Below, one piece after another: positions 1 through 6,211 of a DNA stretch of 12,142 bases. The DNA lies in NCBI GenBank assembly GCA_043780595.1, contig JAYWCL010000086.1, positions 1 to 12,142 of the forward strand, read 5' to 3'. The notes beneath the pieces were generated by a model. That model had not been told where the DNA came from. It did not search any database and saw only the letters and a program-made list of their open reading frames with translations. A program made the position numbers and the translations under genes. The DNA is from Limnoglobus sp043780595. GTDB taxonomy: Bacteria; Planctomycetota; Planctomycetia; Gemmatales; Gemmataceae. Each line of letters opens with the position of its first letter. Position 1 is the first letter of the stretch.

Positions 1-276
1 GTCGTAGCGGGCGTCCAGCAGCGCGCTGTACCGCAACAATCGCCCCGGAAAATCGACGTCGCGCGAGGCTTGTGGTTCGATGTGCAAGATGCCTTCGGCT
101 GGCGCTTTTAGCCGAAAGGCTTTGTCCGCCGACATCTGCACCGTCGATAAATCGACATCGAGCGGCTCGACCTCGATTTTCGCAGACAAGCCGATTTCCG
201 GCCCGAGCCAGTCCGCCCAATCGACCGCAAAGACGTTCAGCAAATCCTTCAGCGTCGTATCGAACGGCTTGGTCAT
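1..276 (-). CDS. Rpn-like PD-(D/E)XK nuclease family protein (5' part, runs off the window)
   Basis: The minus strand from an ATG at 276 reads 92 codons without a stop to the left edge, so the C-terminus is missing. The protein starts MTKPFDTTLKDLL and contains LSTVQMSADKAFRL (about residues 43-56) and then LHIEPQAS (64-71) and RLLRYSALLD (79-88). The D51/E67-x-Q69 arrangement fits a PD-(D/E)XK core. The overall pattern resembles planctomycete proteins usually labelled Rpn family recombination-promoting nuclease/putative transposase or DUF4351-like. If so, it would be a small DNA endonuclease-fold protein, often present in many copies per genome; activity is unproven. A GAGG lies 9 nt before the ATG, which supports this start. 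The 221-bp gap behind it (277-497) holds only a 6-bp stem (386-391 with 399-404). It is 3' of the lipoprotein gene and same-stranded, but the gap suggests independent transcription. Confidence 0.68.
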   Translation of the reverse strand, partial: MTKPFDTTLKDLLNVFAVDWADWLGPEIGLSAKIEVEPLDVDLSTVQMSADKAFRLKAPAEGILHIEPQASRDVDFPGRLLRYSALLDARYD

Positions 277-497
277 CGCGACAATCCTCGAATTAGGCAA
301 TGACCACACATGGCGTTCGACTTCGGCTTCTACGTGCGCCAGCTACGGAATCGACATGGGTGAACTCAGATTGTGGGAGAGGAATCGCGAATCGAACGTT
401 CGCGTATACGCTAGAGATGTCGAATCGGATTGGCTACACACTTCGATCGGGATGACTTGAGACGTCGTGCTAATTTTGAGCCATGCGAAACCCCCTA

Positions 498-1484
498 TCA
501 ATCATTGGCCCATGCGCGCGACGAATTCGACTTGCGTCTCTCGGGCATTTGCCCGCGGTAGCTGCTCGGTACGACGACTTGATACTTCGCGAGGTCGATC
601 GGGTTGGTGCCGCGGATTTGCGGGCGGTTGAACAGTGCCGACATGCGGTCGGTCAGGTCTTCGTTGACGCGCTCTTTGCTCAGCTTCATCGTCATGCGAA
701 ACTGCTGTTGCGGCCACTCGAGCGACACTTCGGTCGGGATCTGGATCGACGCCGATTCGCCGGGCTTCGCGTTCACGGCGATCTTTTTCACGGCGGTAAT
801 CTCTGCGGTCGCGATAATCTTCGAGGTATCGTTGCCGTCGAGGATCATGTGCTTTCGCACGGCGGGCTTGCGGCCATCGTCGGAGTTTTCGTTGAAGTAC
901 GTCACTTTGATAATCGGCATGCCGGACCGTGTGACGGTGCGTTGCGTCAGAGCATACACGCGCTGCTGTTCGTTCATTTTCACTTCGTACTGGCCGTTGA
1001 CGTCGTAGTCGGCCATGCCGATGGCTTGCATGATCCAGTCGGTATCGAACGGGAACGGGAACTTCACGTCACCGCGGGCGAAGGTGTCGTGCGAACAATA
1101 AAAGTAGTTATCGCGGCCGAGCGGCTTGGCGTACATCCAGAACTCGCGGTCGTTCGAGCCGAGGTCGATCATCGTGCCCGCGAGCGTGTGGCCACCGATG
1201 AGGCGAACGTTGCGTGGGCGGGCACTATACAGCGTACTGTCGTTGAGGTTGCCGAGTTCCTTGCCCGCTTCAAACGCGGTCGCTCGCACGTCTTCGTAGC
1301 TGATCGATTGCAGGTAACTCGCCTGTGTGTTGAGATAATTCACGAACTGCTGCGGCTGGCGTTCTTCCATGCGGCCGGTCGGCTTCGGGAGAACCGCGAG
1401 TTCCTTCTTGTCCATCCATTTGCACCCGCCCGAGAGCGAGAGCAGGCAAGCCAAGAGGACAGCGGTTCGGTAACTGGCTCGCAT
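498..1484 (-). CDS. Putative outer-membrane or periplasmic lipoprotein, possibly LolA-like fold
   Basis: The product is 328 residues from the ATG at 1484. A TTG four codons upstream (1496) is in frame, but the ATG gives a classical short signal: MRASYRT, hydrophobic LLACLLSLSG, then Cys21. The lipobox is LSGGC, slightly off consensus because Ser and Gly occupy the -3 and -2 positions. A GGGG sits 9 nt before the ATG. The mature part has DSTLYSARPRNVRLIGG, DLGSNDREFWMYAKP and FPFDTDWIMQAIGM blocks and alternating beta-like segments. These recall planctomycete lipoproteins with a LolA/LolB-type lipid-binding fold, though that assignment is from memory of pattern only. No catalytic motif is visible. 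The upstream gene (1512-1994) ends 27 nt before this start on the same strand, so the two are probably one operon. It is a confident gene; the function is unproven. Confidence 0.85.
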   Translation of the reverse strand: MRASYRTAVLLACLLSLSGGCKWMDKKELAVLPKPTGRMEERQPQQFVNYLNTQASYLQSISYEDVRATAFEAGKELGNLNDSTLYSARPRNVRLIGGHTLAGTMIDLGSNDREFWMYAKPLGRDNYFYCSHDTFARGDVKFPFPFDTDWIMQAIGMADYDVNGQYEVKMNEQQRVYALTQRTVTRSGMPIIKVTYFNENSDDGRKPAVRKHMILDGNDTSKIIATAEITAVKKIAVNAKPGESASIQIPTEVSLEWPQQQFRMTMKLSKERVNEDLTDRMSALFNRPQIRGTNPIDLAKYQVVVPSSYRGQMPERRKSNSSRAWAND

Positions 1485-1511
1485 GGACGGCCCCAAAGTA
1501 GAGTGCGCGGC

Positions 1512-1994
1512 TTACTGCCAACCCAACGCTTGAAACACTTCGTCTTGCACGGCGGCGATCTCGGCTTCGGTCAATCGCGGGTCGGCGATCTCGTGCCGCG
1601 TGCCGGTCCGGGCATCGCGCAGAACCATCGTGTCGCCGTCTTTCGATCGCTTCAGATCTTCGAACTTCAACCGCTTCCGCCGCATCAGCAACAGCGCCAC
1701 CACATAGCGAATGTTCAGGCGGTTCGCATCTTCGGACCGTGCCAGGTGGTCGAACCACTCGATCAGGAGTTCGTCGTTGAACGCCGGTTTGTGCGGCTTG
1801 TCGTTTGCCGGTATCTTGCCCGTCCAGCTCGCGATCGCGCTCGGTTCCTGCACTTGCGAACCGACCGCGAAATCTTTCCGCACGAACTTGCCCGCCACTT
1901 CGAGAAGCACGGCAAAGAAGGCGTCGCCGGGCTTGAGTTCCTTGCCGGTGGCGGCACAAATGCGGGTCGGCGCGGCGATGTCGTACTGCGTCAC
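1512..1994 (-). CDS. Conserved hypothetical planctomycete protein
   Basis: The product is 160 residues, starting with GTG at 1994 (GAGG 6 nt upstream). It is soluble with no signal peptide or membrane segment. Visible blocks are RICAATGKELKPGDAFFAVLL near the N-terminus with a single cysteine (Cys13), GKFVRKDF, a central NDELLIEWFDHL, the strongly patterned RYVVALLLMRRKRLKFEDL, and a C-terminal DPRLTEAEIAAVQDEVFQAL helix. I recognise this as the kind of small protein widely conserved in planctomycetes with no assigned role, and I cannot name a domain. It is the first gene of a likely two-gene operon with the lipoprotein 27 nt downstream, so a role linked to that envelope protein is possible. 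No other support for a function is visible. Confidence 0.82.
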   Translation of the reverse strand: MTQYDIAAPTRICAATGKELKPGDAFFAVLLEVAGKFVRKDFAVGSQVQEPSAIASWTGKIPANDKPHKPAFNDELLIEWFDHLARSEDANRLNIRYVVALLLMRRKRLKFEDLKRSKDGDTMVLRDARTGTRHEIADPRLTEAEIAAVQDEVFQALGWQ

Positions 1995-2139
1995 ACGGAG
2001 CCTCGTTCCATCCTACGCTGTGCGAACCATGCGTGGCAATCCGGTTTCGTCCGGCGAATCTCACCCAACCGAAAGCTGTGCGGGTTGTACGGGCGACCCC
2101 CTTAAATGGAGATCGAGTCCGAGCGACTATAGCAACCGC

Positions 2140-2165
2140 CCCAAACCGCACAACGGCGGTTTGGG
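2140..2165. repeat. 9-bp stem-loop
   Basis: CCCAAACCG at 2140-2148 is perfectly complementary to CGGTTTGGG at 2157-2165, with an 8-nt loop. There is no T-run on either side, so an intrinsic terminator is not supported. It lies directly upstream of the operon starting at 1994. Confidence 0.7.
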
Positions 2166-2176
2166 AGAGCGGGCGC

Positions 2177-2211
2177 TGGGTGCTTACCCACGGTGTGGGG
2201 ATGCGACCCCA
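2177..2211. repeat. Pair of short hairpins
   Basis: Two adjacent stem-loops are visible. TGGGT (2177-2181) pairs with ACCCA (2186-2190) around a 4-nt loop. TGGGG (2196-2200) pairs with CCCCA (2207-2211) around a 6-nt loop. The layout resembles dispersed intergenic palindromes of planctomycete genomes; that resemblance is an inference. Confidence 0.55.
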
Positions 2212-2232
2212 ACGGCACTTGATTTCTCTTAT

Positions 2233-2290
2233 TGTAGCTGGGGTCTGTGACCCCGGAAGTTACCCACCGGCCTCATAGAGGCCAGCTACA
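2233..2290. repeat. Composite REP-like palindrome, two hairpins inside outer arms
   Basis: The outer arms are TGTAGCTGG (2233-2241) and its exact reverse complement CCAGCTACA (2282-2290). Inside are two perfect 6-bp hairpins with 3-nt loops: GGGGTC-TGT-GACCCC (2240-2254) and GGCCTC-ATA-GAGGCC (2269-2283). The nested symmetry is typical of a dispersed REP-like element. It could act as a transcript end or a RAYT-mobilised unit, but neither is shown here. Confidence 0.75.
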
Positions 2291-2322
2291 CATACATTAA
2301 GCAGGGTGATTTGATACATTTT

Positions 2323-2411
2323 GTTAGCCCGACGCGCAAGCGAGGGGAACCCGCATGAAGGCACGACATTGCAGAAACGATAGGAATCCCTCGCTAGCGC
2401 GTCGGGCTAAC
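2323..2411. repeat. 24-bp inverted repeat, 23/24 matched, 41-nt spacer
   Basis: The left arm 2323-2346 (GTTAGCCCGACGCGC...) is the reverse complement of the right arm 2388-2411 (...GCGCGTCGGGCTAAC), with one mismatch at the AAG/TAG step. The 41-nt spacer 2347-2387 shows no gene. The right arm ends 59 nt from the stop of the phosphatase gene (2470), so the transcript could fold into a long hairpin there. The form fits a dispersed MITE/REP-like repeat common in this bacterial group (inference). Confidence 0.8.
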
Positions 2412-2469
2412 GGGAGTGGATTGTCTGACCGGTAACGTCTCATTTCCGACCGCGAGAAGTGTAAGAAAG

Positions 2470-3249
2470 TCAACCGAACAGCTTCGAGAACCAGCTTCGC
2501 GGTGGGTGATGTGGCGGTGCGGCGTTGACGGGACGACCTTCCAGAATGGCGGAGGCCCAGATGTTTGCGATGCGGTCGGCGACGGCGGGGCCGGTCCATT
2601 CGACGATGCGCTCGTAGCCGTCTTTGAGGCGCGGCGGACGCCAATCCAGGTTGTGCCCGTCCGAACCGATCAGGTGAACCATCCCGCGCCGAATCCACGA
2701 TTTCATCGCGCGTTCGTCGGTAGATCGCGTCGGTTCGGCAATCCGTTGTGCGGTGAATTGGATCAAGCAACCGGCAGCAATCCAGCGTTCGCCGAGTCCA
2801 TCGTCGTGGAGCAATTCGGGGTATCGTTCCGCATGTGCGATAATCAACCGTACGCCTTTCGGCCGGAGTGCCTCGGCGAGCGGAACGACATCCACGAACG
2901 CGCCGTGCGGCATTTCGACCAGCAAAAATTGACCGCGGTCGGCGACGGTCAGCAACGTACCGGCTTCGAGTCGCTCGACGAGATCGGCCGTTAGCATCAC
3001 TTCACCCGTCGGATAAACGGCGAGCGGGATGCCTGCGGTTCGGAGCTGTTCCGCGAGCGCTTTCGTGGCGGCGCGCAGGCGGTCGGCGTCGTTGTTCGGG
3101 TAACCGTCATTTTGGTGCGCGAGTGCGGCGGCGGCGCTGGCCCCCTCGGCAACGAGCATCCGCGCCATCGCGAGCGCCTCGTCGGCGTTGGCGGGGCCAT
3201 CGTCGAGTCCCGCGAGCAAATGAACGTGCGTATCGATTAGGGGTAACAT
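2470..3249 (-). CDS. CpsB/CapC/YwqE-type PHP-domain protein-tyrosine phosphatase
   Basis: The product is 259 residues, about the usual family length. It carries the metal-binding set of the PHP-fold Mn-dependent phosphatases: DTHVH (His8, His10), DDGP (16-19), H45 in LAHQND, E83 in TGEVM, H139 in IIAHAERYP with E141 beside it, and D197/H199 in IGSDGHN. In characterised relatives these enzymes dephosphorylate the tyrosine autokinase that controls capsule or exopolysaccharide chain length; they act in the cytoplasm. No signal peptide is seen. The C-terminus ends in a Pro- and basic-rich tail (APPHHPPRSWFSKLFG). The ATG at 3249 follows a weak GGTG. No kinase, Wzy, Wzz or glycosyltransferase gene is adjacent, so the partner must lie elsewhere. 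The family assignment is firm; the physiological substrate here is inferred. Confidence 0.9.
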   Translation of the reverse strand: MLPLIDTHVHLLAGLDDGPANADEALAMARMLVAEGASAAAALAHQNDGYPNNDADRLRAATKALAEQLRTAGIPLAVYPTGEVMLTADLVERLEAGTLLTVADRGQFLLVEMPHGAFVDVVPLAEALRPKGVRLIIAHAERYPELLHDDGLGERWIAAGCLIQFTAQRIAEPTRSTDERAMKSWIRRGMVHLIGSDGHNLDWRPPRLKDGYERIVEWTGPAVADRIANIWASAILEGRPVNAAPPHHPPRSWFSKLFG

Positions 3250-3336
3250 CGAAGTTCACCATATGCACTCATAATTGGTCTTCCAAACTCAACTGAGGAA
3301 GTCGGATTCAATCGCTTCCCATTCGACTGTGGATCC

Positions 3337-3390
3337 AAGAAAGGCCCGTGGTGCCCCATCTGGGACGCACTCTACTGGCGATTCATCGAC
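3337..3390 (+). pseudogene. Short remnant resembling the C-terminal part of a photolyase-related protein
   Basis: In the frame starting at 3301 the DNA encodes KKGPWCPIWDALYWRFID (3337-3390). This tryptophan-rich block matches my memory of the FAD-binding C-terminal region of deoxyribodipyrimidine photolyase-related (cryptochrome/photolyase family) proteins, where KGxWxxIWDxLYWRFI is characteristic. Upstream codons (3301-3336) do not match well. Downstream (AFFAGRSPSRLVV, to about 3430) a weak match may continue but overlaps the DUF1559 fragment in another frame. There is no start codon, no full domain and no neighbouring photolyase sequence. The match is only 18 residues, so chance is not excluded. 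Confidence 0.5.
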
Positions 3391-3394
3391 ATTA

Positions 3395-3715
3395 CCACCG
3401 CCTTCTTCGCCGGCCGATCTCCGAGTCGGTTGGTGGTATCGCGGGTGGGGACAAGTCAAAGAAGGCTCGACCGAAATGCTCCTCGGCGTGCGCGAGCGAA
3501 ACGAGACCCGACCGGAATGCGATGCCACGGGACACTCATTTTCACCCGGTCGCTTCGATGGGATTTGCGATCAATTCCACTTCTGGAGTCCGCACCCCGG
3601 CGGTGCGAATTTCGCGTTCGCCGACGGCTCGGTGCGCTTCCTACGATACAGCGCCAACGACATCATGCCCGCACTTGCGACCCGCGCCGGCGGTGAAGCG
3701 GTTACGGTCGATTGA
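3395..3715 (+). pseudogene. DUF1559 protein, C-terminal fragment
   Basis: The frame closing with TGA at 3713-3715 encodes PPSSPADLRVGWWYRGWGQ, then STEMLLGVRERN, then QFHFWSPHPGGANFAFADG followed by SVRFLRYS, and ends LATRAGGEAVTVD. This is the tail of planctomycete DUF1559 proteins, including the H-x9-DG signature (HPGGANFAFADG). Full-length members are secreted pilin-like proteins of roughly 300 or more residues with an N-terminal prepilin-type helix; about 105 residues are left here. An in-frame ATG exists at 3275, but the residues from it to about 3394 do not resemble the family, and no prepilin signal is present. It is probably a non-functional 3' remnant created by recombination with the photolyase-like scrap. 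The tail itself is intact, so the break is not very old. Confidence 0.82.
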
Positions 3716-3733
3716 ATGGCGACAACGGGAATC

Positions 3734-3772
3734 GGGGGAATTCGGTTTGTTGCGAACACCGAGTGCGGTATG
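3734..3772 (+). repeat. 39-bp perfect direct repeat, copy 1
   Basis: This copy begins GGGGGAATTCGG, ends GTGCGGTATG, and is identical over 39 nt to 4201-4239. It folds into a bulged hairpin: TCGGT (3742-3746) and GTT (3749-3751) pair with AAC (3755-3757) and ACCGA (3758-3762) around a GCG loop. It starts 19 nt after the DUF1559 stop. It looks like a dispersed repeat rather than a local duplication, because the flanks differ on both sides. Confidence 0.9.
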
Positions 3773-3908
3773 GCCGTCCTCGGTGGTCGTTCGCAAGCAA
3801 TCTTTTGGCAAGTGCAAAATCGTTCGATTCGATACTTTCTGGCGTAGCTCCCACGCGATTTCCCGAAGTCAAAAAATCGGAGACGATTTGACATAAGTGG
3901 GAATTCGT

Positions 3909-3963
3909 GTCGTGCGCAAAGTGACGCAAAAGTGTCGCGAAATGACATGAAAATGTCGCATCC
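3909..3963. repeat. Imperfect 11-bp tandem repeat, about 5 units
   Basis: Units start at 3909, 3920, 3931, 3942 and 3953. Examples are AGTGACGCAAA, AGTGTCGCGAA, ATGACATGAAA and ATGTCGCATCC. The shared form is ATG/GTG-(T/A)CGC-AAA with an A-tract once per 11 bp, close to one helical turn. Units 4 and 5 also form a perfect 5-bp hairpin with a GAAA loop (3944-3957). Confidence 0.55.
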
Positions 3964-4026
3964 GGTCGATTTTCGGTCAATGTTGGTCGATTTTCGGTCG
4001 GGTTTGGTCGATTTTTGACCAGTAGT
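3964..4026. repeat. 21-bp tandem repeat, three units
   Basis: Units start at 3964, 3985 and 4006. The first 15 nt (GGTCGATTTTCGGTC) are identical in units 1 and 2. Unit 3 keeps GGTCGATTTT and then ends in GACC, making TGGTC...GACCA (4005-4021) a small palindrome. The 21-bp spacing is two helical turns. A similar GTCGATTTT recurs at 4192, just before the second 39-bp repeat. Confidence 0.8.
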
Positions 4027-4200
4027 TTCGGCTGATGCGAAATCGCGAGCCTCGACGCAAACTACGACAGGATCACAGGATACTGGAAACAACCCCCTAG
4101 ACGCATCCGGAATTTGCGATCAAAAAGGGGCATTTTGACACACAAAATTGCCAAAAACACGATTTTGGAGCGTCTGCAATTGTGACTTACGTCGATTTTG

Positions 4201-4239
4201 GGGGGAATTCGGTTTGTTGCGAACACCGAGTGCGGTATG
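4201..4239 (+). repeat. 39-bp perfect direct repeat, copy 2 (cytochrome gene leader)
   Basis: This copy is identical to 3734-3772 and offset by 467 bp. It ends 34 nt before the ATG of the cytochrome gene at 4274, so its hairpin probably lies in the promoter or 5' untranslated region of that gene. Confidence 0.9.
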
Positions 4240-4273
4240 TTTGTAGAACCGAATCTCGTGAGACGCGACGCGA

Positions 4274-6211
4274 ATGAACTCTCTGGTACGCATCCTGCTT
4301 GCGGTGGCGCTGATTGCGGCAATCGGCGGCGTGTGGTATGGGTTTTACCGATCGGCCCCTGCCGCGATCGATCCACAAAAAGCCATCGAAACGATCCTTC
4401 CCGACGCGGTCGCACCCGACCCGCGGCTGGCGTTCGATACGCCGTTCCGGAACGTCAAACCGCACGTCAAATACGTCGGCGATGCCGCCTGTTCCGGGTG
4501 CCACCCCACAATCGACAAGAACTACCACGCGCACCCGATGGGCCGCTCCGCCGAATACGTCGCCAAGGCTTCCGCCATCGAGACGTACGATGCCAAGAAC
4601 AGCCTGAACGTTCAGGGTTATGGGCTGCGCGTCGAGCGAGTGGGCGATGCAGTTCGACATCGCATGACGGCAAACGATTCGACGGGCAAACCGCTCCCCG
4701 ATCTCGTCGTGACCTCCGATGTGGCAATCGGTTCCGGCACGCGCGGGCGGTCGTATCTGAGCGTCGCCGACGGCACGGTAACGCAGTCGCCGATCAGTTG
4801 GTTCGGCCAAGGCGTAGACAAATGGGATGTGTCGCCGGGCTTCGATCTCAGCCGTGGCGGGCAGCGGCCGATCGGTGTGGAATGCTTGTTCTGTCACGTC
4901 GATCGCGTCGAACCCGTCGGACGCTCGCAAAACCGCTATCGGCAGCCATTATTCGCGTTTCAGGCCAACGTGGGCTGCGAACGTTGCCACGGCCCCGGCG
5001 AACTCCACGTGGCCGAACGGAGCATCGGCGAGCCGATTACGGGTATCGACACGACCATCGTGAACCCGAAACACCTTTCCAGCGAGCTGCGGATGAGCAT
5101 CTGCCAGCAGTGCCATCTCCAAGGCGAAGCGCGGGTGGCCCGCCGTGGCCGCGATCTGTTCGACTACCGTCCCGGCCTGCCGTGGGAGCAATTTACGAGC
5201 GTATTCGTTCGCCATCCGGATGCCGTGGACCCGCATCATTCGGTGGGGCAGTTCGAGCAAATGACCGCAAGCCAATGCTTCACGGCGAGCGTTGGCAAGA
5301 TGGATTGCACGACCTGCCACGACCCGCACGTGCGCCCCGCCGATGCCGCGATGGCGTCGCACTTCAACGCACGCTGCCAGACCTGCCACGAAAAGAAGGG
5401 CTGTTCGCTACCCGCACCCGCGCGAATGGCCAAGGATAACAGCTGCATTGCGTGCCATATGCCGAAGGCGAGCAGCACGAACATCGCCCATACGTCGATC
5501 ACCGATCACCGCATTTCGCGTCTGGGTTCGGCGGCGAAACAGCCGACGCGCCGGTTGCCGCCCGGTGTGGAACCGCTGGTGGCATTTCGCCCGACGCCGT
5601 ATGCGCCCGACGCGGACGAGCGCAGTCGCGACCTGGGAATCGCCCTTGCCGACAAGCTCGGCGACCTCCCGCCCGCAGCGCGCGAGATGCGGCGGTACTT
5701 GTCCAGTTTCGCCGAAGATCGTTTGATGATGTCGTTGAAATTGTGGCCGGGGGATCGTCGATCGTGGCAGGCATCGTCGGGCATCCACTCGGCGCGCGGG
5801 GACCACAGTTTAGCAGTAAAAGCCGCCAAAACCGCCGTCCATCTCGCCCCGGATTCGGAGAAAGCGCTGACGCGACTCGCCCAAGCGGCGAACGACGATC
5901 GTCAGTTCGATGCGGCCATCGCGGCTTCGGAAGAACTGATTCGCATTAACCCGAAGGCGGTCGATCATCGGCTACTCCTCGCCGTCGCGTATCTCGGCAA
6001 AAACGACTATAAAAAAGCAGAAACCATCTGCCGGGACGCGCTGGCGATTCACTCGCTGCACCCGCAGATTCATCTGTATCTGGGCGTCTGTCAGCACCAC
6101 CAGGGCGACGCGAAAGGCGGTCGCCAGTCGCGCGATACCGCAATCGGCCTGGCATCGCAACCGGCCCAGAAGTCGGCGTTCGGCGAATGGTACGCGCAAC
6201 AAACGCGATGA
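4274..6211 (+). CDS. Heptahaem cytochrome c (c554-like) with C-terminal TPR domain
   Basis: The product is 645 residues. A hydrophobic N-terminal segment (about 4-25, LVRILLAVALIAAIGGVWYGF) acts as signal or membrane anchor and places the protein in the periplasm. Seven CxxCH haem-attachment motifs are visible at C73, C204, C235, C277, C345, C368 and C391. The block SPISWFGQG...SPGFDLS and the CIACHMPK ending are typical of the cytochrome c554-like proteins with TPRs common in planctomycetes. About residues 500-635 form at least three TPR-like helix pairs (SLAVKAAKTAVHLAPDSEKA, DAAIAASEELIRINPKA, KKAETICRDALAI). The likely role is periplasmic electron transfer within a protein complex; the redox partner is unknown. 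It is monocistronic here, flanked by a convergent gene. The ATG at 4274 has only a weak purine-rich upstream stretch. Cysteines outside CxxCH occur at SQCFTAS and KKGCSLP. Confidence 0.92.
   Translation: MNSLVRILLAVALIAAIGGVWYGFYRSAPAAIDPQKAIETILPDAVAPDPRLAFDTPFRNVKPHVKYVGDAACSGCHPTIDKNYHAHPMGRSAEYVAKASAIETYDAKNSLNVQGYGLRVERVGDAVRHRMTANDSTGKPLPDLVVTSDVAIGSGTRGRSYLSVADGTVTQSPISWFGQGVDKWDVSPGFDLSRGGQRPIGVECLFCHVDRVEPVGRSQNRYRQPLFAFQANVGCERCHGPGELHVAERSIGEPITGIDTTIVNPKHLSSELRMSICQQCHLQGEARVARRGRDLFDYRPGLPWEQFTSVFVRHPDAVDPHHSVGQFEQMTASQCFTASVGKMDCTTCHDPHVRPADAAMASHFNARCQTCHEKKGCSLPAPARMAKDNSCIACHMPKASSTNIAHTSITDHRISRLGSAAKQPTRRLPPGVEPLVAFRPTPYAPDADERSRDLGIALADKLGDLPPAAREMRRYLSSFAEDRLMMSLKLWPGDRRSWQASSGIHSARGDHSLAVKAAKTAVHLAPDSEKALTRLAQAANDDRQFDAAIAASEELIRINPKAVDHRLLLAVAYLGKNDYKKAETICRDALAIHSLHPQIHLYLGVCQHHQGDAKGGRQSRDTAIGLASQPAQKSAFGEWYAQQTR

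Larger units (their letters stand above)
1995..2469. other. 475-bp gene-free region holding a cluster of palindromes
   Basis: No ORF here has convincing coding character. The first about 140 bp should carry the promoter of the 1994-498 operon, but no clear -35/-10 pair could be assigned. From 2140 to 2411 the sequence is a series of inverted repeats, listed separately. Because the gene at 2470-3249 is also on the minus strand, the palindromes lie just downstream of its stop and could end its transcript. None has a clear U-tract on that strand. Confidence 0.6.
3716..4273. other. 558-bp non-coding region with direct and tandem repeats
   Basis: No real gene is apparent on either strand. A minus-strand open frame (3571-4092) covers much of it, but half of that frame is antisense to the DUF1559 tail and it has no recognisable content. 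Local base composition is clearly more AT-rich than the flanking genes. The region contains two copies of a 39-bp repeat, an 11-bp phased array, a 21-bp tandem array and a GNRA-type small hairpin (GACAT-GAAA-ATGTC, 3944-3957). Its right end must contain the leader and promoter of the cytochrome gene, but no consensus promoter was assigned. Confidence 0.6.

Noticed and set aside
386..404. Stem-loop CGCGAA...TTCGCG as terminator of the lipoprotein gene
   Set aside because: It has only 6 bp, lacks a T-tract on either strand, and is about 95 nt past the stop, so it is not enough to call.
483..2105. 540-residue plus-strand open frame
   Set aside because: It is antisense to the lipoprotein and the conserved hypothetical gene, crosses both, and has Arg/His-rich low-complexity content typical of a GC-driven shadow frame.
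3909..4026. Possible CRISPR array
   Set aside because: Units are 11 and 21 bp without unique spacers of 25-40 bp, and no cas gene is near.
3571..4092. 173-residue minus-strand frame with a 7-residue repeat (DRKSTN/DRKSTG)
   Set aside because: The peptide repeat is only the 21-bp DNA tandem read in frame. The other half is antisense to the DUF1559 tail, and there is no domain.
4198..5439. 413-residue plus-strand open frame overlapping the cytochrome gene
   Set aside because: It is out of frame with the CxxCH-bearing gene and very Arg/Pro-rich. The cytochrome frame explains the region.
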